Below, piece by piece: positions 29,620 through 41,200 of a DNA stretch of 64,000 nt. The stretch spans positions 9,592,126 to 9,656,125 of the forward strand of contig OX030958.1 in the NCBI GenBank assembly GCA_943735955.1, given 5' to 3'. The notes beneath the pieces are model-generated. The model was given only the letters and a program-made list of their open reading frames with translations, searched no databases and was not told where the DNA came from. Both the position numbers and the translations under genes were made by a program. This DNA comes from Piscicola geometra (lineage: Eukaryota; Annelida; Clitellata; Hirudinida; Piscicolidae). How positions within the stretch are numbered: position 1 is the first letter of the stretch; every line of letters begins with the position of its first letter.

Positions 29620-32600
29620 TTAAAGCCGTTTCCTCAAAGTGAACTGTCCTCTTTGCAAATTAGAAACGCTTATTTTCACCTTCGTATTGTCAGACACTTT
29701 CTTTACAATTACCTGGAGGATAATAGGAATTTAAAATTATATATATAATTTAAAATAATACTAAGATAAATAGACTGTCAAAATGGCCGAAAATATCATT
29801 ATCATAACTAACATTATATCCTCCACTATACCCAGCTTCATGATCATTATCACCACCATCATCACCACCATCATTATCACCATCATTATCACAATCATCA
29901 TCATCACAACCTCATCATGGTGTATAGAGCTGATGTAGCCATTGAATTTGTTGTGTTCCTTCGATTCCACCAACACCGACTGTTCCTTGCTGTACCTGGG
30001 TGGTGGTGATGATGATGATTATTTTATAGGGGTGGTGTTGATCATGATGATTATTTCATAGAAATGGTAAAGATGATGATGATGTTAGTGATGATGATGA
30101 TGAAGATGATGATGAAAGTAGAGGTGATATGACGCATATGATAACCTTGATAACAATTGATGATGATGATGATGATGACGATGATGACGACGACGACGAT
30201 GATGATGATGAAGAGTAGTGAGTGACTCACCACCGCTTGTCGAGACACAACCTGCCCTCCTCGACGAACACCTCATGTAGGGGGAGGCATGAGGAGGAGG
30301 AGGAGGAGGAAGATGATTGGTTGAAGAGGCCTTGAGTTCCGAAGACTCCGCCTCCCACTCCTCCTCCACCTCCCACTCCACCTCCCGCCCCCATTCCCAC
30401 CCCAGCCCCTCCCATCAGCGCCAAGCTCTTGCTCAGTTTGCAGAGTCTGTGTCACATCGTGACGAAGTATATGCGAGATATTTCATCATCATCATGACCA
30501 CAACTTATACTATTAATACTTCACACTTTCATCATAATCAACACTCATCCACCAACACAATCATCATCATCAATAACTCCCATACCATCATCACCATCAC
30601 CATCATCATCACCACCACATGTAAACATACCTAGACAGGTCTTCATTAGACTCGTGTTCACTCAAGACTAACGATAACTGCAGTGTTTGGTCGCAAGATG
30701 TCATGGTGGTTGTCATGGTGGTTGTCATGGCGGTTGTCATGGTGGTTGTCATGGCGGTTGTCATGGTGTCGAATTTATGAACCGGGGTTAAGGAAAGTAT
30801 GACATGATAAATCCATTATTATATCCTAGAAACTAAGCTCACAATATCCATAATTGTTACCAATTAATCCATCCATACATCCAATCAACCAACCATCTAC
30901 ACATACATGCAACCATCCACACATACATGCACCCATCTACACATACATGCACCCATCCACACATAAATGCACCCATCCACATATACATGCACCCATCCAC
31001 ACATACATGCACCCATCCACACATACATGCAACCATCCACATATACATGCACCCATCCACACATACATGCACCCATCCACACATACATGCAACCATCCAC
31101 ATATACATGCACCCATCCACATATACATGCACCCATCCACACATAAATGCACCCATCCACACATACATGCACCCATCCACACATACATCCACCCATGCAC
31201 ACATACATGCAACCATCCACACAATCATCATCAAGGATATCTGGCGAGGGTTTATTCCGCTTCTCGGGCAGGGGGGGAGGGTCGTTGGGACGCCTGCGCA
31301 ACTTGCGAGTGGTCACCGGCTTGACGCACGTGGTGTCTGTGGTTGGCGCGTAATCGATAAGTAAACATAAGCAAGAATATCCTGTATGTGTGTGGCTGAA
31401 ACGCGATTTTTGGTTTTCTTTTATGGCAATGAAAAACGTGTGTGCGTCTAGGTCATTGTGTGTTTCGTGATAATCGTTTACCAGCACTACTTACCCACTA
31501 CCAACCCCTACGACCCACCCCTCCCACCAGCCCTCCATCCCCTCTCCAACCCTTCCCTCCCCACCACCCACCTCCTGTCAACTCCATCACGTGACGTTCC
31601 GCCTCAATGAGTTTCTTCTTGTGCTCCAACTCCCTCACGAGATTCTCTTTCATTTCTGACTTCTTCTCCTGAGTGATGGAGCGAGCTTTTAATTGGTTAT
31701 TAGTAACTTAATTGATGAGTGATAATTGATCATGAACTATAAGTTATAATTAAGTTTGACAAGTGGCTTAAAACGTCTCAACTAATGAAAAAACTTTGAG
31801 AAAAAATATAAAGAAAAAAAAGTATATAATTAAACAATTAATTCATAAAAAACTAATTAACTAAGCAGTTTACAAATTAATTACTAATTAATTGAGCACG
31901 CACCTCGAACTCCTTGTTCACCAACTCCTTCTCCCTGAGGTACTCCTGCTCGAAGAGGGCGAGTTGCAGCGAGGAGAGGATCTTGTTCATCAGCATGCGG
32001 TCCTGTCGTCGTGGTGATGATGATGATTTTATTTGAATAAAAGCAATGCTGAGGATGATTTCGATGTGACTTTAGTGATGATGATGATGTTAAATGATGA
32101 AGTGGAGACGCATGATGATTTTTTAATTATATATTAATTTGAAAAAAAACTATGCTATCCCTCGTATATTCATCCCTTGTTCCACTCCATTCTACCCATC
32201 CCTCATTCCACTCCATCCAACTATCCCTCTCATTTAATCAATCCCTCTTTCCACTCAATTCCTTTATGCCAACACTCCTCATTCTATCCCCCCCTCACTC
32301 CACTCCATCCCCTCATCCAACTTGGAATTGCTGTTCAAGTCTTTTGAGCTTCTTGAGGTAGATGGGCAGCGTGCCGTCCTTCAACTGCAGCAGTTGTCGT
32401 CTGTACTGCCTCAACTGGTCCTGGTACACCCTGTGAGATTAATGTGTAGGTGTTGATGTGCTGAAAAGTACTTGGATGGGGGAAGATATTTGCTCACAAG
32501 ATTCATGTTGAAAATTTTTTCCTAGTTACATACTAATACTTTTTTTAGCATTTGTTTTGAAAAATAATAATATTTCGACTGCGGCAAAAGAGATATATAT

Positions 32601-33010
32601 ATCAATTATTTAGTTTTTTCGCTTACTGATCTTTGATGCCAGTGAACTCTTCTTCTTTCTTTTCTGCTTCTGTCTCACTAGCATCCTCTGTGTCTGTTGC
32701 AGAATCATTTAATTTGTTGAGTTGGAATTTGAAGGTTTTAATTTTTACTAATGTTTTTGATGAATTTTCAATAACTTGAAAAAAAATCATTTAAACGATA
32801 AAATGTATGCTTCTTATTTTAAAAATCAATGTATTATTTCAACTCAACTTTGAATGAAATTTAAATACTTTGACAAAAGTACTTCAAAGAATGATTATAT
32901 ATTTTTTTTTCTTCAAATAATACTTCAAATCACTCGCCTTCGTCTGAATCTCTCCTAAAATCGTAATCTTTAAATTCCATGTCATTTTCTGTATCGAATA
33001 GACAAGACAT
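29620..33010 (-). CDS. SUDS3: Sin3 histone deacetylase corepressor subunit SDS3
   Basis: Subunit of the nuclear Sin3-HDAC corepressor. Exons: 33010-32936, about 32702-32627, 32434-32328, 32003-31914, 31680-31573, 31336-31230, 30450-30238, 30000-29908 and 29712-29620. Order of matches to the vertebrate protein: acidic N-terminus ([18 protein letters not shown]), [13 protein letters not shown], then a coiled coil ([69 protein letters not shown]). Next comes [20 protein letters not shown], which is nearly invariant. The C-terminus has [34 protein letters not shown] and [15 protein letters not shown] before the stop. A Gly-rich plus Ser-run insertion precedes VFVEEG. The intron at 30450-31230 contains a 20-bp minisatellite. 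The start is the first ATG of the exon carrying the acidic N-terminus. Confidence 0.94.
30845..31228. repeat. 20-bp minisatellite ACACATACATGCACCCATCC
   Basis: About 17 copies of a 20-bp unit with ACAT/ATAT and CACC/AACC variants in a SUDS3 intron. It ends next to the exon read at 31336-31230. Because 20 is not a multiple of three, open frames exist in all phases and are not genes. Confidence 0.95.
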
Positions 33011-33371
33011 TTTGAACGCGACAGACTTAGATTAACTTTTAAATAGCTTAACTTTTCATCGTAAATTACTAGCGAAATATATTTGTCTTGAACTTTAGAT
33101 GCTTGTTTTTTCATCGATTTTGTGCAAACAAGTATAATTTTCACTATAGATTATAATTTTTCATAGATTATTTTACTTTTTAGAAAGTAATTAAGAATTT
33201 AGACGTGTATGCAAATAAATGATTTTTAATTAATAATAAGTTTTTAGTAAAAATATAAGCATGTAAATGAAATGTAATATTAATATTTTCACTATTTATA
33301 CTTATGAATGTTAACTTATTTATAAGTTTAAAGTAATCATATCATTTATTAATAGTTAAAAGTTGCAAGCG
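33011..33371. other. SUDS3 upstream region
   Basis: AT-rich DNA holding the SUDS3 promoter (minus strand) and the 5' flank of the tRNA gene. No specific element is recognised. Confidence 0.5.
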
Positions 33372-33443
33372 GGTCCCGTGGTGTAACGGTTAGCACTCAA
33401 GACTCTGAATCTTGCGATCCGAGTTCAAATCTCGGCGGGACCT
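33372..33443 (+). tRNA. tRNA-Gln (anticodon CTG)
   Basis: 72-nt cloverleaf. The acceptor stem GGTCCCG (33372-33378) pairs with CGGGACC (33436-33442), with T as discriminator. The D arm holds the A box TGGTGTAACGG. The anticodon stem CAAGA/TCTTG encloses the loop CTCTGAA, giving anticodon CTG at 33405-33407, which reads CAG (Gln). The T arm contains the B box GTTCAAATC. There is no intron and no encoded CCA, as expected in a eukaryote. A T-run begins at 33449, the pol III terminator. Confidence 0.97.
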
Positions 33444-33819
33444 ACTATTTTATTTTTATTCGACATTTACATAAATAATAGTTACTAACAATTTTATACT
33501 TTTTTATGATTTTCAAATTAACAAAAATGTGTATTAAAATACAAATAAATTTATTTAGCTTAACTATACAAAAATATCGATGATCAAATAAGTAGGAAAT
33601 CTTTATTTAAATTTATACAATTTGTTTCACAAACTATTATAAATTATATCGATGAAAATATAGTTATTAAAAGTGTACAATCATATTTAAAAAAATTCTT
33701 TGAGAGTAATGAAAATCTTTAAATATAATAATAATAATTATTATTAAGTTTTAAAACGTCTCGAAACATTTTTAAAAACGATGAATAAAAAAACTGAAAT
33801 ACAAAAAATCGATGATGCT
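33444..33819. other. AT-rich spacer after the tRNA
   Basis: Pol III terminator T-run and then AT-rich DNA, including the 3' UTR of the minus-strand gene ending at 33820. Nothing else is seen. Confidence 0.5.
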
Positions 33820-34545
33820 TTAGAACTTGGAAATGATCGGACAGAACTGTTCCTTCATCTCTCTTTCTTGATTCTTTGCCTCTTCACTCTTGCCATACAC
33901 TTGAATCAATGATACTTTAATATTATATTAGTATAATACTCACAAACTTTGTTTTATCATTAAATACTACAATAAACTTAAATATTCTCATAAAACACAT
34001 TTCATCCTATTTTTTAATTTTTTTCATTAAATCAATTAAAAAACCCCGTCTTACCAGGCTCTCCCATGGAGTCAAGTCTGAGTCTGCAATGGATCTCAGC
34101 AATGCCTGGAGAGTCGAACTCTGACTTGTCGTCAGCAGTTATCCACATTGCATCTTTGGGAACGGAAGGAGAATGACCATATTTGTGGTAGCGCCTATTC
34201 CTTATATTTCTCGGGTATTTGGAATTGGGGAGTGATTTCAAATCTTCAACATTAGCGAGGCTTTCGATATTCGGCTGATTTCTTTTTACAGGCGTTTTTG
34301 TGGTTGTGGCGAGGCCTTCAGTAGCAGTGGAAGTTGTGGAAGTAATTGTTGTAGTACTGGATGATGTAGTTGTGATAGGCTTTGTTGTAGTGTATAATAT
34401 CGTTCTTATAGTGAGGGTGGTAGTACTACTAATAGTAGTAATAGCATCAGTAGAAGTAATAGTATTAGTAGAAGTAATAGTATAAGTAGTAGTAGTACTA
34501 GTACTAGTAGTAGTAGTAGAAGTAGTAGTAATGGTAGTAGTAATG

Positions 34546-34588
<43 letters not shown>

Positions 34589-35217
34589 TAGTAGTAGTAG
34601 TAGTAGTGGTAGTAGTAGTAGTACTAGTAGTAGTAGTGGTAGTAGTAGTAGTAGTAGTACTAGTAGTAGTAGTAGTAGTAGTGGTAGTAGTAGTAGTACT
34701 AGTAGTAGTAGTGGTAGTAGTAGTAGTAGTAGTACTAGTAGTAGTAGTAATTTTAGTTGTAGTAGTAGTAATTTTAGTTGTAGTAGTCGTAGTTGTAGTA
34801 GTAGTAGTAGTATTAGTTGTAAAGGTAGTGATATTAGCAGTAGTAAAAGTATTATTATACTTTTCATTAGTACTAGTAATATTAACCATAGTAATATTAT
34901 TATTATCCCCATTAGTAGTAGTAGTAGTAGTAATAATATCAATAGTTTTGTTATTATCATTATCATTAGTATTATTCATTGGGTTAAATGTAGTATTAAT
35001 AATAGTTAAAGTGTTACTGTCACTATTGTTATTACACATAGTAGAAGTAATAGTATAATTATTATAATTAAACTTCGTAGTAGTATTAGTAGTATCATTA
35101 TTATAATTAAACTTTGTAGTATTAGTAGTAGTATCATTGCTGTTAATATTATTACACCTATTCTTAGTAGTAGTGGTACTAGTAGTAATAGTATTATTAT
35201 TATTAGTAGTAGTAGTT

Positions 35218-35253
<36 letters not shown>

Positions 35254-35254
35254 A

Positions 35255-35296
<42 letters not shown>

Positions 35297-38200
35297 CAGC
35301 AGCAGCAGCAGTAGAATATTCCATATTTCCTGGTGGTTTAGAGTAGGGACCAATAACGACTGGCACATCTTCCACATAGTAGTAGTCGTCATCAGCGAAA
35401 CTTTTTTGTCCAATCACAGAGCCACTTCCATCTCCACCAAACTTCTCAAGCGGAAAGTACGAATTATCACCATCATTACCACCATTATTCTCATCGACAT
35501 CATCACCATTGTCTTTATCATCGATGTCATCGTCGTCATCTTTATCATCGTTGTCATCATCATCATTATCATCATCGTCATCTTTGTCATCATCATCCTC
35601 GTAATCATCATCATCGTCATTTTTATTATCATCATCATCATCGTCATCATCGTCATCTTTTTCGTCATCATCATCATCGTCATCTTTTTCGTCATCATCA
35701 TCATCGTCATCTTTTTCGTCATCATCGTCATCGTCATCTATTTTATCATCACCAATGCTGATATCCCTCTTATATCTTTCTTTGTTGCTTTTTGTTAATT
35801 TTAAATTTGGCAAGTTTTTATTTCCTATTTGTTTGTTGCTGTTACGTTTCGAGGGTACAGATTGAGGCGTTGTCTTTTCATTGAGAAATGTTAACATCAG
35901 TTGATCGAAATAATCGACAGTTGTTGTTTCTGTAGAGTTTGTAGTTGTTGTTTCTGTAGAGTTTGTAGTTGTTGTTTCTGTAGAGTTTGTAGTTGTTGTT
36001 TCTGTAGAGTTTGTAGTTGTTGTTTCTGTAGAGTTTGTAGTTGTTGTTTCTGTAGAGTTTGTAGTTGTTGTTTCTGTAGAGTTTGTAGTTGTTGTTTCTG
36101 TAGAGTTTGTAGTTGTTGTTTCTGTAGAGTTTGTAGTTGTTGTTTCTGTAGAGTTTGTAGTTGTTGTTTCTGTAGAGTTTGTAGTTGTTGTTTCTGTAGA
36201 GTTTGTAGTTGTTGTTATTTTTGTTCTCGTAGTAGTAGTAGTAGTTGTTGTTGTGGCTTGAAGTGTTGTCTTTTCATTGAGAAATTTTAACATCAGTTGA
36301 TCGAAATAATCAACAGTTGTTGTTGTTTCAGTTATTTTTGTAGTAGTTTTTGTTTTTGTAGATTTTGTAGTTGTTGTTTTATTCATTTCGATTTTCTTCT
36401 TTTCTACGAGATCCAAGTCGGTGTTCGAATTTTTGGCAATAGGGAGGGCTCGAGGCCAGTCCGAGTCGTCGAAATCCGGATCGAACCAATCTTGAGAGGT
36501 TTTTGTGCATTTATAGTTTTTCATGAATGTTAAAAGTACACTATTATATTATTAAAAATTCCCATTTTCACTCACTCACCAAGGTCAGCAAAGGCATTAG
36601 TCGTACACCTCCATCTTTGATTTGATTCAAAGAAACCATCATCAGCACCTGCCAAAAAGGCGGGAAGTTCTTTCGGATCGATCGCCACCACGTGGACCGC
36701 AATGGTGGAAACGTTCGCCGGAAGGAGGATGTGCGTGCTGCGAACACTTGCATTTCCATGATCTTTGGTGTTTATGAATTCGAATAGCATGTTGATTCGT
36801 CTGCCGTCGATGTAAATGGCGAAGTCCTGATGGGCAGCTATGTGGAAGTCTGTGGTGGATGGATGGATGGATGGATGGATGGATGGATGGATGGATGGAT
36901 GGATGGATGGATGGATGGATGGATGGATGGATTTAAAAACAACTATGCTTTATTTGATACTCATTGACTGGCTATTGAATAAGTGACTTTTAACCTAAAC
37001 TAGCAATCTGACCATAAAAGGATAATCGCATCTTCAACTACGAACGTGAAAGTCATTCAAATCAAACTCACTTTTTTCAACGTTGAACAACTTTTTAGTA
37101 CTTTCCACCATCTTATCCTCATCCCTCTTCATCATCCTACCACCTCCCCGGTTATCCAACAGTTTTCTTCGCTCACTTTCCGTCAAAGCTTCAGCGGTAC
37201 TAGGCGAGAAAGCTTCGATGTCGACCGATGAAGATATATCGAAGGCACTCGAGGTTGTGTCTAGGAGACTATAAGGAGGCAAGTGAGTGTCGGCTATGAT
37301 GACAGCCTCGTCGGGATGGTTGATGTAGTCGTTGTTGTCGTTGTTGTAGTAGTCGTGCAAGGCGTTGTATGTGGAGAAGATGGGTGTTACTGAGTTTCTG
37401 AAATAGTTGTCCTTGTTGCTGTTGTTTTTGCTGTTTTGTATTTTGTTTGAAGTATATATTCTTGTGAAATTATTAGTGAAGGTTGTTGGAGTTATTGATT
37501 TAGTTGGTTTTGATGAACCATCAAAGCTGAAATGAAATGCATTTGAGCGAGTGGAAAATGGGGAAACAGCAGAAACAGATCTTGTCGGGAAATAAATAGT
37601 CGTGATGGTTGATGATGAGGTGGCATTATTATTTGTTCCATTTTTTCCTGAACCGCCATCGTCATCATCATCATCATCATCGAAAAAGTACTTCCATTCT
37701 GGAGTGGTTTTCCTGGCAGAGTGATGACGATCTTTTTTAGAGTCGAACTCAGCATTAATCCTCGCCATCCACGCAGCTGGAGTGCTTGTGAAGTCCATCT
37801 CGTCTAGAGGTCCTGGTGAGTGGGATGCATGGATGCATGGATGGATGAATGGATGCATGGATGGATGCATGGATGGAGGCATGAATGGATGCATGATGAA
37901 CAGATTAAGATGATAAATTGATGAAAATGAAAAACGGCTCAACTTAAGTTCTCTTAAATAAAATCTTTTCACCACCAACTTCCATACTACCACCGCACTT
38001 AGCACCACCAGCCATCACCACCAACTAACTTCCATACTACCACCGCACCAAGCACCACCAGCCATTACCATCAACTAACTTCCATACGACCACCGCACCA
38101 AGCACCACCAGCCATCACCACCAACTAACTTCCATACTACCACCACACCAATCACCACCAGCCATCACCACCAACCAACTTCCATACTACCACCGCACCA

Positions 38201-41200
38201 AGCACCACCAGCCATTACCACCAACCAACTTCCATACTACCACCGCACCAAGCACCACCAGCCATTACCACCAACCAACTTCCATACTACCACCACACCA
38301 AGCACCACCAGCCATCACTACCAACCAATTTCCATACTACCACCACACCAAGCACCACCAGCCATCACCACCAACTAACTTCCATACTACCACCGCACCA
38401 AGCACCACCAGCCATCACCACCAACCAACTTCCATACTACCACCGCACCAAGCACCACCAGCCATCACCACCAACCAACCACCATACTACCACCACACCA
38501 AGCACCACCAGCCATCACCACCAACCAACTTCCATACTACCACCACACCAAGCACCACCAGCCATTACCACCAACCAACTTCCATACTACCACCACACCA
38601 AGCACCACCAGCCATCAACCACCAACCAACTTCCATACTACCACCACACCAAGCACCACCAGCCATTACCACCAACCAACTTCCATACTACCACCGCACC
38701 AAGCACCACCAGCCATCACCACCAACCAACTTCCATACTACCACCACACCAAGCACCACCAGCCATCACCACCAACCAACTTCCATACTACCACCACACC
38801 AAGCACCACCAGCCATTACCACCAACCAACTTTCATACTACCACCGCACCAAGCACCACCAGCCATCACCACCAACCAACTTCCATACTACCACCACACC
38901 AAGCACCACCAGCCATTACCACCAACCAACTTCCATACTACCACCACACCAAGCACCACCACCAGCCATTACCACCAACCAACTTCCATACTACCACCGC
39001 ACCAAGCACCACCAGCCATCACCACCAACTAACTTCCATACTACCACCACACCAAGCACCACCACCGACTCAGTCTCATCTCACAGTGCACAGCGTCATC
39101 AGAGGCGCCCTCGGTCCAAATCCACTTGGCCGAACTGTTCGCCACTATCTCTGCGATCGTCACGCCGGTGTTTTTCTTGTTCGCTGCCTCGTGCCTCGGC
39201 TTCACGTGTATGAACTTGTCAGGACGACGAATGATCCTTGCTGGAAATATGTTCTCTCCGCCCTTGTAGACTATTTTCTGCGTGTTGTGGTGATGTTGGT
39301 GGGTGTGGTGATGATGGTGATGATGATGGCGAGATTGGGTCTTTAAGATTGGCGTTTTATAAAAACATCATCGTATTCAGATGACTTTGGTTCAACTATC
39401 AGTTTAGAGTAACAAACAGTAAAGAAAACATCCAGGCAAAGACAAGATCGTTAAAATCACAAACGAGTCAATCAACTTTTCATTCAAATTCAACTAGCTT
39501 ACTCAACCACTCACATCTAACCAGCCATGAGCACGTCAAAAATGTAATAACACCACATCCATCCAAGCACACCCACAAGCAACTAAGCCACCTGCCACAT
39601 CCACCACCACCACCAGCACCTTATTCTTATTGAAGACTCTGGCGAAAGCTGGAGCGGCAGGCCCACACAGCCATCTCGAATCCGAGTTGAAGGCGCCATC
39701 TTTGGAGTAGATCAAAATTCCTGACTGGCGTCAAAGCGTTAATTAATCAAACATTAATACCCATTAATTTATTTTAATTACGTAGTTAATCTATAATTAA
39801 AGTTAATAAAGAACAATTTACAATCTATTGAATTATTTGCTAAATTGTATTATAAATATTCAACAATATTTTGATAGATTTGAAACGGACGTTTATCACT
39901 TCCTCATATTTCACTTCAGTGTTCTTCGCATCTATTTCAATCAACTGTCAAGCGTTTGTTAATTAATCAAGTCTTATATTTTTACAATTTTAAACTTTTA
40001 TAAAGAATAAAGAGAAAATTATTAAAATATTTTCTATTTAGCGTTAGTTTATTCAGCGAGGGTAAAATTGAATTATTTCTCCAGGGGGGGTCGAAAGTGA
40101 ATGTGAGAAAAGTTGAGAAGCATTTTGAAAGTATGCATTGAAGCATTCATTGGGTTAACTTCTTTAGTTTTATAACATTGCTAATATATTCAAAGTTTGT
40201 TATTTCATCTTCGTATAAAAATGCTGTAAAGAGTTTACCGATTAATATTCTAAAAAAATTTGTATACTTAAGACATTTTAAAACCATTAAAAAAATACTA
40301 AAATAAATGAACGCTCTTGAATTTGAGCAAGAGCGCTATAGAAATCTATTTGATTGATTGATTGATCATATTTATCTTACATACTAAATAAAAATATATA
40401 AATCATATTTTTATATAAGTCAAAAGATCTGCATTGCTCAACTCCCTAAACTAAACTATGATTTTTAACAATAGTTTAAGCCTTGAATGATATAATAACA
40501 AGCAAAAGTTGACAATTTCTGCTTATTAAAACACAATATCTGTTCACAATCTTACAGAACAAAATAAGTTTGACAGATTAAAACATTATTACTATGTTTC
40601 AATGATTTTTTTGTCACATTCATAAATCAAGTGTTTTAAATGTGAATATTTAAAAAATGTTATTCAAAGGGTAATTTTTAGTGATAAAAAAATAAGTTTA
40701 GCAAAATCTGTCGATTTATTCGGTCCCGTCAGAGTTGGGAGAAGGTATATTGCTTTACGTAAAAAATTCGGTTTCTCCATTCATGAAAATAGGCGTTTTC
40801 AGCTGTATGAGTGGGCTCATCTTATGCCGTATGCCCACTGCCTTTCAGCCAAAATCACATAAATTTTCAGTTGAACATAGACCAGTTATTTTCGACAAAA
40901 GGATCTTAGAGTGTTTTGAAAAAGTCTGTTATGGCCCTAAAAGTGCAGCCGATTCATTGCTGTGAACCCCTTTTCATACCCAGCTGTACAAATGACTTTT
41001 GGCCCAGTTCATTTTTGAGTTTTTCAACCCCTGTAAGAAAGGATATTGGCTTCAATTTCAAATTCTGAATTTTGAAAGCAACTCAAACTGAGATTTATCT
41101 TCAAACTTCAAAAGATCCACATCTAAAACCCCTTTACGTCCTTTCATTTAGTAAACGTGAAATTTTTTTCTCGAAGACATTTTGTAAAAACTGATTTCGG

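Noticed and set aside
30854..31487. Thr/His-rich and Cys/Met/Trp-rich proteins
   Set aside because: Readings of the 20-bp minisatellite in a SUDS3 intron.
34300..35798. Poly-Val and poly-Ile proteins on the + strand
   Set aside because: They are the complement of the Thr- and Asp-coding repeats of the minus-strand domain gene.
38000..39068. CRISPR-like or regularly spaced repeat array
   Set aside because: The repeat is contiguous with no variable spacers, and the genome is animal; it is a minisatellite.
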